From Ruminococcaceae bacterium UBA2806 (GTDB lineage Bacteria > Bacillota > Clostridia > Oscillospirales > Acutalibacteraceae): DNA of 5,701 nt. Position 1 is the stretch's first letter, and every line of letters starts with the position of its first letter. The DNA lies in assembly GCA_002351795.1 (NCBI GenBank), contig DEHG01000098.1, positions 31,564-37,264 on the forward strand. The letters are read 5' to 3'. This document shows positions 1 through 5,515 of this stretch, in pieces. The translations under genes were made by a program, and so were the position numbers. The notes beneath the pieces were generated by a model. It was not told where the DNA came from. It saw only the letters and a program-made list of their open reading frames with translations, and searched no databases.

Positions 1-489
1 GGCGGCTGTCTTGACGGAACGGAAACAGTTGCCATTCTGCTTAACAAAAAATTCAAGCTTCCGGTAGGCAAGGTCGTTCTTATTTTCAATGTAATTATTT
101 TTATATCGGCAGGATTTGTATTTGATTTTGAACGGGCAATGTACAGCCTTCTGACATATTTCATTACGTCAAAGGCTCTTGATGTGATCGAATCCGGACT
201 TGAACAGACAAAGGCCGCTATGATAATAACCGATGATGCAAAGGAAATATCTCACCTCATCTATAAGCGTCTCGGCAGAACGGTCACAATAATGGAGGGC
301 GAAGGTCTTGTAAGCGGAAAGAAGGTCGTACTGTACTGCGTCATGACAAGATTTGAAGTTCACGAGCTTAAAGATATAGTCAACAGTACAGACGCTTCCG
401 CATTTATCGCAATAAGCGATGTATCCGAAATAATCGGAAATCATGTCAAGCGCACAGGCAATATAAAGGCATTAAAAAATAAAGCTTGA
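1..489 (+). CDS. YitT family membrane protein, C-terminal part (5' truncated)
   Basis: The reading frame is open from the first base and ends at TGA 487-489, giving 162 visible residues; the N-terminus and most membrane helices lie outside the window. The fragment opens with GGCLDGTETVAILLNKK, a loop typical of YitT/DUF161 proteins. A hydrophobic helix follows at about fragment residues 22-41 (VGKVVLIFNVIIFISAGFVF), then the SLLTYFITSKALDVI segment. A soluble DUF2179 domain occupies about residues 70-146 (KAAMIITDD, KRLGRTVTIMEGEG, VLYCVMTRFEVHELK, AFIAISDVSEIIG). Full-length relatives are about 280-290 residues with five or six membrane helices and a cytoplasmic C-terminal domain. Their biochemical function is not established, although transport has been suggested. 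The tail after the domain (about 16 residues, Lys-rich) looks normal. The gene converges on nadC, and its stop codon lies inside the -35 box of a downstream promoter. Confidence 0.9.
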   Translation, partial: GGCLDGTETVAILLNKKFKLPVGKVVLIFNVIIFISAGFVFDFERAMYSLLTYFITSKALDVIESGLEQTKAAMIITDDAKEISHLIYKRLGRTVTIMEGEGLVSGKKVVLYCVMTRFEVHELKDIVNSTDASAFIAISDVSEIIGNHVKRTGNIKALKNKA

Positions 490-514
490 CAAAAATGATT
501 TAAAGTTGTATTAT
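486..514 (+). promoter_or_regulatory. Near-consensus sigma-A promoter (TTGACA-17-TATTAT)
   Basis: TTGACA at 486-491 is a perfect -35 box. It is followed by a 17-base spacer and TATTAT at 509-514, five of six matches to the -10 consensus. A second TATTAT overlaps at 512-517 but would give a 20-base spacer. Transcription should start near 521, leaving a leader of about 29 bases before the ATG at 550. The -35 box covers the yitT stop codon (TGA 487-489), so the promoter begins inside the upstream gene. Box quality and spacing are read directly; activity is inferred. Confidence 0.75.
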
Positions 515-549
515 TATAGCTCTATATTTTTTTAGAAAGGGTGAGTTTC

Positions 550-648
550 ATGACCATACTTAATATTAAATCATTCTATCTTGACTTTTACAACCAAATA
601 TTCAGACAGAAGCATGAAATTTGCCTTTTTGCGGAGAAAAAACGTTAA
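550..648 (+). CDS. 32-residue hypothetical small protein or truncated gene start
   Basis: This short frame starts at ATG 550 and stops at TAA 646-648. It reads MTILNIKSFYLDFYNQ at the start and ends ICLFAEKKR, rich in aromatic residues in the first half with a basic C-terminus. I recognise no family. The case for translation is its setting: a near-consensus promoter 36 bases upstream and the purine run AAAGGGTGAG (536-545), which ends four bases before the ATG and matches the anti-Shine-Dalgarno sequence well. No plus-strand gene follows, since nadC converges at 880, so an attenuator leader peptide is unlikely. It could be a genuine small protein, the coding part of a small RNA, or the surviving 5' end of a gene whose remainder was replaced by the repeat-rich DNA downstream. 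The case for expression is fair; the function is unknown. Confidence 0.4.
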   Translation: MTILNIKSFYLDFYNQIFRQKHEICLFAEKKR

Positions 649-678
649 TACTTACAGCCTGTGTCACAGAATCAGCGG

Positions 679-706
679 AATGTTCAATGTTCAATGTACA
701 ATGTGT
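679..706. repeat. Short heptamer array (AATGTTC-type, about 4 units)
   Basis: Four consecutive seven-base units read AATGTTC (679-685), AATGTTC (686-692), AATGTAC (693-699) and AATGTGT (700-706). The first two are identical, the third differs at one base and the fourth is degenerate. Period-7 arrays of this kind are, as I recall, common between genes in several bacterial groups including Clostridia, and are often copy-number variable. They have no coding meaning, although translated they give spurious FNVQC-type peptides. Confidence 0.7.
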
Positions 707-761
707 TGCTATGTATTTGCTCTATTGCTGCTATCTTCCTGATTACAAGAATAAACTGCAA

Positions 762-793
762 GCTGCCACAGCGCCCATGGTCGCTGTGGCAGC
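762..793. repeat. 12-bp perfect inverted repeat, possible terminator of nadBC
   Basis: GCTGCCACAGCG (762-773) and CGCTGTGGCAGC (782-793) are perfect reverse complements separated by the eight bases CCCATGGT. The RNA hairpin would be GC-rich and very stable on either strand. On the plus strand it is followed by AAGGAATAATT, with no T run. On the minus strand, downstream of nadC, it is followed by TTGCAGTTTATTCTT, which is T-rich but interrupted. It may therefore end or protect the nadBC transcript, 87-118 bases after the nadC stop, but it is not a textbook intrinsic terminator. Confidence 0.6.
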
Positions 794-809
794 AAGGAAT
801 AATTACCGG

Positions 810-841
810 ATCACCACAATAAAATGTGCCCGTCAGGTGAT
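810..841. repeat. Imperfect inverted repeat downstream of nadC
   Basis: ATCACC (810-815) and GGTGAT (836-841) are perfect reverse complements, and CACA (815-818) with TGTG (825-828) forms an inner pair around the AT-rich loop ATAAAA. The two helices share one base and leave eight unpaired bases on one side, so this is a modest, bulged hairpin. It lies 39-70 bases after the nadC stop and 16 bases from the stronger 762-793 hairpin. No T run follows it on either strand. Confidence 0.4.
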
Positions 842-879
842 AATATCTGAGTACAGACTATTCTAAAATAAATCGTTTT

Positions 880-1716
880 TCAGACAATATACATCGAAAT
901 GTCAAACGCTTTTACCGAATGTGTGAGAGCGCCAATTGAAATGATATCAACTCCGCTTTCGGCAACAGCCCGCAGTGTCTCATCTGTAATGCCGCCCGAC
1001 GCTTCAAGAACAGCACGTCCTGCGGTGATCTCTACAGCCTGCTTCATAAGCTCCGGACTCATGTTGTCAAGCATGATAACATCTGCGCCTGCTGCAAGCG
1101 CTTCATTCAACTCGTCAAGGTTCCTTGTTTCGACCTCGATCTTTGTCATATGACCTATGCGGCTGCGGAGCTTTTCAATTGCGGCAGTGATACCTCCTGC
1201 GGCATCAATATGATTATCCTTTAACATCGCTGCATCCGAAAGATTGTAGCGGTGATTTTTTGCGCCTCCGCACATCACAGCATATTTTTGCAGCGGTCTG
1301 AGTCCGGGAAGTGTCTTTCTTGTATCCGCTATCGAGGCATTCGTACCCTCTGTTATTTTCACATACCTGTTTGCCGCCGTTGCGATACCACTCATATGCT
1401 GTATGAGATTAAGCGCTGTACGCTCACCCTTTAGCAGTACGGCTGTTTTTCCTCTCAGCTTCATTATATCCTCACCGTAAGCAGCATGATCGCCGTCATG
1501 CTTGAGGAACTCTATTTTTGTATCGGCATCAAGCAAGGTAAATACCCTTGCCGCAGCTTCTGTACCGCATACTATACCGTCAGCCTTCGCCATAAGCCTG
1601 CCCTCGCCCTCCTGATCGGAAGGGATAAGATAATCTGTTGTCACATCACAGTAATTGATATCCTCTTTAAGGGCTGTTTTTATCAGATCGTCAACATAGA
1701 ATTTATTCAGTATCAT
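880..1716 (-). CDS. nadC: Nicotinate-nucleotide pyrophosphorylase (carboxylating), quinolinate phosphoribosyltransferase
   Basis: NadC transfers phosphoribose from PRPP to quinolinate with loss of CO2, giving nicotinate mononucleotide, the entry into the common NAD pathway in the cytoplasm. The 278-residue length is normal for the family. The N-terminal domain has DVTTDYLIP (24-32) and ERTALNLIQHMSGIAT (98-113). The barrel carries DTRKTLPGLR (131-140), GGAKNHR (150-156), MLKDNH (164-169), EVE (195-197), MLDN (215-218) and EASGGI (238-243). By family analogy Arg133, Lys134, His155, Arg156, Lys166, Glu195 and Asp217 bind quinolinate or PRPP, and all are present. The ATG at 1716 lies inside the end of nadB (14-base overlap). 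GAGGAGG (minus strand, 1735-1729) sits 12 bases upstream, inside nadB codons, so translational coupling is likely. It is the last gene of the nadB-nadC operon. Identification is secure. Confidence 0.97.
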   Translation of the reverse strand: MILNKFYVDDLIKTALKEDINYCDVTTDYLIPSDQEGEGRLMAKADGIVCGTEAAARVFTLLDADTKIEFLKHDGDHAAYGEDIMKLRGKTAVLLKGERTALNLIQHMSGIATAANRYVKITEGTNASIADTRKTLPGLRPLQKYAVMCGGAKNHRYNLSDAAMLKDNHIDAAGGITAAIEKLRSRIGHMTKIEVETRNLDELNEALAAGADVIMLDNMSPELMKQAVEITAGRAVLEASGGITDETLRAVAESGVDIISIGALTHSVKAFDISMYIV

Positions 1717-3178
1717 TTTCTTTCATTACCTCCTCAAGAACAATGACTGCAACCGTTGCAAGACTTCTTGCCTCGATAAAATCACGGTTTATCTCATATC
1801 CGCCCTGTTCAAGGTCGTTTAATATCTCCTTTGCACGGATAAGATTTGCCGGTACTTTTTCGGGCTTTTTTATAACGAAATGACAATCCTGCATAAGCTC
1901 CCTTATTTCTGTCCTGTAACCGTGGGGAAGCTTGTTTCCGCTCAGATCGTCCTTTACAGGTTCAGGGCAGGGGCTGGAATTATCATCGGTTTTCATACGT
2001 TCTATAATATCCTGCGCTGCCCTTCTTGAAAATACGAGGGCTTCAAGCAGAGAATTGCTTGCAAGTCTGTTTGCACCGTGTACGCCGGTATGACTGCATT
2101 CACCCGCAGCGTAAAGACGGTCTACTGTCGTCCTTGCGTTAAGGTCAACATCTATACCGCCCATAAGATAATGCTGACAGGGGAATACGGGTATATGATC
2201 CTTTGTTATATCAATATTTTCCTCAAGGCATTTATGATATATCATCGGGAAACGCTCCTTGAGAAATTCAGGATCCTTGTAGGTGATATCAAGATAGAAG
2301 TTTTCGCTGTTTGTCCTTATGGATTCACGCATTATAGCGTCTGATACAACATCTCTCGGCGCAAGCTCGCCTCTTTCGTCATAAAGGTGTGCAAAACGCT
2401 TTCCCTCGCAGTTCAGAAGATATGCGCCTTCTCCTCTTACAGCTTCGCTTATAAGGAATCTTTCACGGTCTGCTTCGGCCGCAAAGGCTGTCGGATGGAA
2501 TTGTATCCAGCTGAGATGCTTTATCCTTGCGCCGAGCATATGTGCAAACGTTATGCCGTCGCCTGTAGCGATTGCCGAATTGGTAGTATATTTATATACC
2601 CTGCCGATACCGCCGGACGCCATTATCACATATCTTGCATATGAAGTGCAGCTGTCGCCGTTTTCAAAAAGAAAGCCTGCAGCAAAGCCGCCTGAGTCCT
2701 TTTCAAGCTTATATAAAAGGGTATTTTCATAAATGTCAATATTCTTTCTCTGCTTTACGGTATTGATAAGCGCATCGGTGATCGCCTTTCCCGTTGAATC
2801 CTTATGGTGAACGATACGGTGGCGGGAATGACCGGCTTCGAGAGTTTTTTGCATATCCCCGTTTTCGTCAAGGTCGAAATCAACGCCAAGCTCCTTTATC
2901 TTCATAACATCGCCGGGACCTTCCCTTACAAGCACCTCAACAGCAGCAGGATCGTTCTTGTTTTTGCCGGCAGTCATAGTATCACGGATATGCAGCTGAT
3001 AATCATCGCTGATGGTATCAAGCACAGCGGCGACACCGCCCTGGGCAAGAGAGCTGTTTGAAAGTGAAAGCTCCCTTTTTGATATCAGCAGCACAGATAT
3101 ATTTTCAGGAAACTGCAAAGCGCCGTAAAGACCCGCAGCGCCGGTGCCTATTATTAGTACATCATAATTCTTTTTCAT
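1703..3178 (-). CDS. nadB: L-aspartate oxidase
   Basis: NadB is an FAD enzyme that oxidises L-aspartate to iminoaspartate, which NadA then condenses with dihydroxyacetone phosphate to form quinolinate. The N-terminus has the dinucleotide-binding motif GTGAAG (11-16), followed by SSLAQGGVAA (42-51). Family signatures include TLEAGHSRHRIVHH (112-125), ASGGIGRVY (187-195), IQFHPTAF (225-232), RGEGAYL (248-254), LAPRDVVS (272-279), PCQHYLMGGI (333-342), YAAGECSHTGVHG (356-368) and NRLASNSLLEAL (370-381). His228, Arg275, His336, Arg371 and Glu114 match the active-site residues known in the E. coli enzyme (His244, Arg290, His351, Arg386, Glu121). At 491 residues it is shorter than the E. coli (540) and B. 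subtilis (about 531) enzymes. It lacks the usual C-terminal ESRG-H-Y tail and ends in the nadC overlap. GAGGT ends eight bases before the ATG at 3178, which supports this start; an out-of-frame ATG seven bases upstream is too close to it. The fumarate reductase flavoprotein family is related, but the NadB signatures are specific. Confidence 0.96.
   Translation of the reverse strand: MKKNYDVLIIGTGAAGLYGALQFPENISVLLISKRELSLSNSSLAQGGVAAVLDTISDDYQLHIRDTMTAGKNKNDPAAVEVLVREGPGDVMKIKELGVDFDLDENGDMQKTLEAGHSRHRIVHHKDSTGKAITDALINTVKQRKNIDIYENTLLYKLEKDSGGFAAGFLFENGDSCTSYARYVIMASGGIGRVYKYTTNSAIATGDGITFAHMLGARIKHLSWIQFHPTAFAAEADRERFLISEAVRGEGAYLLNCEGKRFAHLYDERGELAPRDVVSDAIMRESIRTNSENFYLDITYKDPEFLKERFPMIYHKCLEENIDITKDHIPVFPCQHYLMGGIDVDLNARTTVDRLYAAGECSHTGVHGANRLASNSLLEALVFSRRAAQDIIERMKTDDNSSPCPEPVKDDLSGNKLPHGYRTEIRELMQDCHFVIKKPEKVPANLIRAKEILNDLEQGGYEINRDFIEARSLATVAVIVLEEVMKENDTE
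1729..1735 (-). promoter_or_regulatory. nadC ribosome binding site inside nadB
   Basis: On the minus strand GAGGAGG lies within the nadB codons for Glu-Glu-Val, 12 bases before the nadC ATG at 1716. The spacing is slightly long. A closer ATG (1726-1724) is a nadB methionine codon and is out of frame with nadC. The arrangement suggests that ribosomes finishing nadB help start nadC. Confidence 0.7.
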
Positions 3179-3186
3179 AAAACATG

Positions 3187-3191
3187 ACCTC
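3187..3191 (-). promoter_or_regulatory. nadB ribosome binding site
   Basis: GAGGT on the minus strand ends eight bases before the nadB ATG at 3178, which is ideal spacing and fixes that start. The same five bases are complementary to ACCTC in the 3' arm of the leader hairpin (minus strand of 3229-3233). Confidence 0.7.
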
Positions 3192-3203
3192 GTTTGGACT
3201 ATA

Positions 3204-3224
3204 GTGGTCAGTCGTCAGTTGTCT
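3204..3224. repeat. Short heptamer array (GTNGTCA-type, 3 units) in the nadB leader
   Basis: Three seven-base units read GTGGTCA (3204-3210), GTCGTCA (3211-3217) and GTTGTCT (3218-3224). Units one and two differ at one base, and the third differs from the second at two. The array falls within the predicted nadB 5' UTR, between the leader hairpin and the ribosome binding site. It has the same period as the array at 679-706 but a different core. Confidence 0.6.
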
Positions 3225-3267
3225 GTTTGAGGTTTTGCCGATATAGGAAAATCCTGAGAACAAACAG
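3223..3267 (-). promoter_or_regulatory. Imperfect hairpin in the nadBC 5' leader
   Basis: On the minus strand CTGTTTG (3267-3261) pairs perfectly with CAAACAG (3229-3223). The inside continues to fold: AGG (3255-3253) with CCT (3232-3230), TTTT (3251-3248) with AAAA (3236-3233), and CC (3247-3246) with GG (3239-3238), closing a six-base TATATC loop. That totals 16 pairs, with a five-base bulge TTCTC on the 5' side and single-base bulges A3252 and C3237. It lies about 12 bases after the predicted transcription start and about 45 bases before the nadB start codon. I recognise no known riboswitch class in it. The structure was drawn by hand without energy calculation. Confidence 0.45.
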
Positions 3268-3285
3268 CTATCAACCAATATTTAC

Positions 3286-3314
3286 ATTATATCATACATT
3301 TACAGATATTTAAA
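3286..3314 (-). promoter_or_regulatory. Extended -10 sigma-A promoter of nadBC
   Basis: On the minus strand a perfect TATAAT (3291-3286) is preceded by TGA, making an extended -10 element TGATATAAT. At a 17-base spacing lies TTTAAA (3314-3309), four of six matches to TTGACA. Transcription should start near 3279, giving nadB a 5' UTR of about 100 bases. This separates nadBC transcription from the two-component genes upstream on the same strand. Confidence 0.75.
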
Positions 3315-3324
3315 TACCAAAGAT

Positions 3325-3360
3325 AAAAAAAGCTCAGATGTTAAGTACAATTATGAAGCT
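3325..3360 (-). terminator. Weak candidate terminator after the histidine kinase
   Basis: On the minus strand a run of seven Ts (3331-3325) follows the kinase stop codon almost at once. AGCTT (3360-3356) can pair with GAGCT (3335-3331), one pair being G-T. The stem is only five pairs with a loop of about 20 bases and overlaps the end of the kinase gene. The T run is clear but the hairpin is poor, so termination here is uncertain. Confidence 0.3.
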
Positions 3361-4794
3361 GCTCCCCTTGCCAAGCGTTGAAACCGCATAGCACTTTCCG
3401 CCGTGCAGCTCGGTTATCTGCCTGACTATCGCAAGCCCAAGACCTGATACTCCCTGTCCCTTTCTCATCCGTGAGGTATAATACCTCTCCCAGATATTCT
3501 CTATCTCGGAATCGGGTATGCCGTTGCCGAAATCCTTTACCTCTATCTTTGCCGTTTCCCCCTCGGCAGTAAGGGAAACACAGATCTTTTTGCTTTCGCC
3601 CGTATGCCGGAAAGCATTATCCATAAGATTGTACAGCGCTCTCTCAAGATGACTGCTGCTGCCCATGACGGTGATGCCCTTTTCAATGCTCTTTTCAATG
3701 ACAATATTTTCCGGCTTGTTAAGCGTTTCAAATCTGTCCGCAGTTTTCTTTACAAGCGAACTGAGATCGACTTCAATGAAATCTCCTATTGCGTCCTTTG
3801 TTTCAAGCTCGGAATATTCCATTATCTCATTAACAAGCGCTGTCAGCCTGTCCGCCTCTTTTATGATAACGGCAATGTCCTCAGAGCATTGCTTTTCATC
3901 CTCCCATGATATATCCCTTATCATTTCTGCATAGCCCTTTATCATGGTAACGGGCGTCCTCAGATCATGGGAAACATTTGCAAGCAGCTCCATCTGGAAA
4001 TCCTTTGACTTATTCAGCTTGTCATTTGTTTTGTCAAGAGTTTCGCTAAGCTCGTCAAGCTCCGTACAGAAGCCTTTCCTGAAATCATCCTTGTATTCCT
4101 TTTCTCCGAGCTTTTTCGCCTTTTCGGACAACATTCCCACCGGCGCAGAAAAACGCCTTGCGATAAACCATGACAATACAAAGCCGACAACAACTGAAAG
4201 CACAGTTACCCATACAAGCTGCATACTTATTATGGCGACGGACGAGCCGAGAGTATCAATTGTCGTGCTTACATACAGAACAGACTTTTCATCAGTATTG
4301 TTATAGTAATTTATGTATGCGCCGTAAACATAAAAGCTTTCTGTACGATATTCTGCGGTATCGTCCTCGGAGGCTTTCAGCGTATCGAGAAATTCATCAT
4401 AAAGCCCCGGAAGTGAACGATAACCCGCCCTTTTTTTGACTTTTTCCGGCATACCTTCGGGCTTGCTGCCTTCGTCGGTATGAGGCTTATTTATATTGTT
4501 ATGCATACCTTTGAATTCATCGGAGCTGAAAAGAACGTTCCCGTCTGTATCGGTTATGTAAATAAGTATGGAATTATCATGACTAAGCTCGTCAATGAGA
4601 TCGTCAACATCCTTTGAGGTACTGTTTTCGATTATTTTCTGAGCAGCGTTCTTTGTATTCCCGATAAGCATACTGTTATAGAAGCCCTGTAGAAATACAG
4701 TCTGAAGCAGCCACAGTACAGTAAAGATCAATGCTGTAAAAAGAATAAAATAACTCCACAGCTTGAATCCGAATGATCTTGGATTAATCTTCAA
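3334..4794 (-). CDS. Sensor histidine kinase, two-component system (HAMP, HisKA, HATPase_c)
   Basis: This is a membrane sensor kinase of 486 residues. It has a short cytoplasmic N-terminus, TM1 at about 12-36, an extracytoplasmic domain at about 37-183, TM2 at about 184-211, HAMP at about 211-262, a HisKA dimerisation domain and an ATPase domain. The phosphoacceptor is His276 in NVSHDLRTP. ATP-binding motifs are the N box (Asn389, Asn393 in NLMDNAFRHTG), the G1 box DFGNG (421-425), an F-box-like WERYYTS with Tyr in place of Phe, and the G2 box GLGLAIV (451-457). All catalytic residues are present. The sensor region has a PAS-like look (ILIYITDTDGNVLFSS, VLYVSTTIDTL), but its ligand cannot be told. 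The start is TTG at 4794, overlapping the regulator's stop region by 11 bases, with GGGAT and GAGGGG upstream as ribosome sites. The next in-frame ATG (residue 42) would remove TM1. Its partner is the response regulator just upstream. Confidence 0.94.
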   Translation of the reverse strand: MKINPRSFGFKLWSYFILFTALIFTVLWLLQTVFLQGFYNSMLIGNTKNAAQKIIENSTSKDVDDLIDELSHDNSILIYITDTDGNVLFSSDEFKGMHNNINKPHTDEGSKPEGMPEKVKKRAGYRSLPGLYDEFLDTLKASEDDTAEYRTESFYVYGAYINYYNNTDEKSVLYVSTTIDTLGSSVAIISMQLVWVTVLSVVVGFVLSWFIARRFSAPVGMLSEKAKKLGEKEYKDDFRKGFCTELDELSETLDKTNDKLNKSKDFQMELLANVSHDLRTPVTMIKGYAEMIRDISWEDEKQCSEDIAVIIKEADRLTALVNEIMEYSELETKDAIGDFIEVDLSSLVKKTADRFETLNKPENIVIEKSIEKGITVMGSSSHLERALYNLMDNAFRHTGESKKICVSLTAEGETAKIEVKDFGNGIPDSEIENIWERYYTSRMRKGQGVSGLGLAIVRQITELHGGKCYAVSTLGKGSSFIIVLNI

Positions 4795-5455
4795 ATTTAT
4801 ATCCCGCCCCTCTTATGGTCTGAATGAGTTCACGGTATTTCCCCAGCTTATTTCTCAGCAGCTTTATCTGCCAGTCAACCGTTCTGTCATCACCGAAATA
4901 ATCATAGCCCCAGACCTCGCTGAGTATCTGATCTCTTGAAAGAACTATGCCTTTGTTTTTGACAAGATATACCAGTATCCCGTATTCCTTTGCCGTAAGA
5001 TCGCTCTTTTCGCCGTCAATTGTGACAGTATGACCGGGAATGTCAATGGCAAGCCCCTGTATTTTTATAATATCATCCTTTTTCGGTGCAGCGGATTCAT
5101 GACGCCTGAGTATGACCTTTATTCTCGCCATAAGCTCCTTCGGGGAAAAGGGCTTTGTGACATAATCATCCACGCCGACTTCAAATCCGAAAAGCTTATC
5201 ATATTCCGTACCCCTTGCGGAAAGCATAAGAACGGGGATATCCTTCATCTCATGTATTTTCCTGCAAGCTGTAAAACCGTCCGTATCCGGCATCATGACA
5301 TCCATTACTATCAGGTCGAAATCCTCTTTTCTGCAAAGCTCTATAGCCTTGCTGCCGTCATCAGCCGTACTTACGTCATAGCCTTCTCTTTGTGCATATC
5401 TGCTTATAAGCGTAACTATATCCTTTTCATCGTCAACTATCAGTATTTTAGCCAT
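4784..5455 (-). CDS. Response regulator, OmpR/PhoB family
   Basis: This DNA-binding regulator of 223 residues, a normal length, should be phosphorylated by the kinase encoded next. The receiver domain (about 3-118) has the acidic pair Asp8-Asp9, the phosphoacceptor Asp52 in VMDVMMP, Ser79 in MLSARG and Lys101 in VTKPFSP, so the full catalytic set is intact. The C-terminal winged helix (about 130-222) shows LTAKEYGILVYLVKNKG, SRDQILSEVWGYDYFGDDRTVDWQI and the closing IQTIRGAGYKFED, typical of the OmpR subfamily. The ATG at 5455 is preceded by GGAGG seven bases upstream. An ATG five bases upstream is out of frame. The target genes cannot be predicted. The order regulator then kinase with an 11-base overlap is common in Clostridia and points to a coupled, co-transcribed pair. 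Confidence 0.95.
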   Translation of the reverse strand: MAKILIVDDEKDIVTLISRYAQREGYDVSTADDGSKAIELCRKEDFDLIVMDVMMPDTDGFTACRKIHEMKDIPVLMLSARGTEYDKLFGFEVGVDDYVTKPFSPKELMARIKVILRRHESAAPKKDDIIKIQGLAIDIPGHTVTIDGEKSDLTAKEYGILVYLVKNKGIVLSRDQILSEVWGYDYFGDDRTVDWQIKLLRNKLGKYRELIQTIRGAGYKFED

Positions 5456-5462
5456 AACATTA

Positions 5463-5467
5463 CCTCC
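5463..5467 (-). promoter_or_regulatory. Ribosome binding site of the response regulator gene
   Basis: GGAGG on the minus strand ends seven bases before the ATG at 5455. This strong site fixes the start and argues against the out-of-frame ATG at 5460-5458, which would be only two bases away. Confidence 0.75.
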
Positions 5468-5486
5468 GGCTCAGAATTATAATTTC

Positions 5487-5515
5487 ATTATACACTATTA
5501 TTCCTTTTTTTGCAC
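5487..5515 (-). promoter_or_regulatory. Probable promoter of the two-component operon
   Basis: On the minus strand a perfect TATAAT (5492-5487) lies 31 bases before the regulator's ATG, giving a leader of about 25 bases. At 17 bases spacing the -35 region is GTGCAA (5515-5510), only three of six matches, so the promoter may need an activator such as the regulator itself. A second TATAAT at 5481-5476 has no credible -35 box. Confidence 0.5.

Larger units (their letters stand above)
490..879. other. 390-base intergenic region between convergent yitT and nadC
   Basis: No recognisable conserved gene lies here. The left third carries a strong plus-strand promoter and a 32-codon ORF. The middle carries a heptamer array at 679-706, and the right half has inverted repeats at 762-793 and 810-841. 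A TTG-initiated plus-strand frame (621-866) runs through all the repeats and resembles no protein I know. No intrinsic terminator with a clear run of Ts is seen for either yitT or nadC. Confidence 0.7.

Noticed and set aside
515..533. TATAG/CTATA followed by seven Ts as a yitT terminator
   Set aside because: The stem is four or five AT pairs with a loop too small to be stable, and the bases overlap the start of the downstream transcript.
614..739. Plus-strand frame of 41 residues from ATG 614 with a hydrophobic C-terminal end
   Set aside because: There is no ribosome site before it, and about a quarter of it is the heptamer array; the hydrophobic end is probably chance.
621..866. Plus-strand frame of 81 residues with a TTG start in the yitT-nadC gap
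   Set aside because: It has no ribosome site, overlaps the better supported ATG 550 frame, and runs through the heptamer array and both hairpins. Its composition is consistent with translated repeats.
3944..4306. 120-residue Ser-rich plus-strand frame opposite the kinase
   Set aside because: It is a shadow of the kinase gene; the Ser richness comes from reading the complement of Glu/Lys-rich codons.
5030..5482. 150-residue plus-strand frame opposite the response regulator
   Set aside because: It is fully antisense to a clear OmpR-family gene, has no ribosome site, and shows no recognisable domain.
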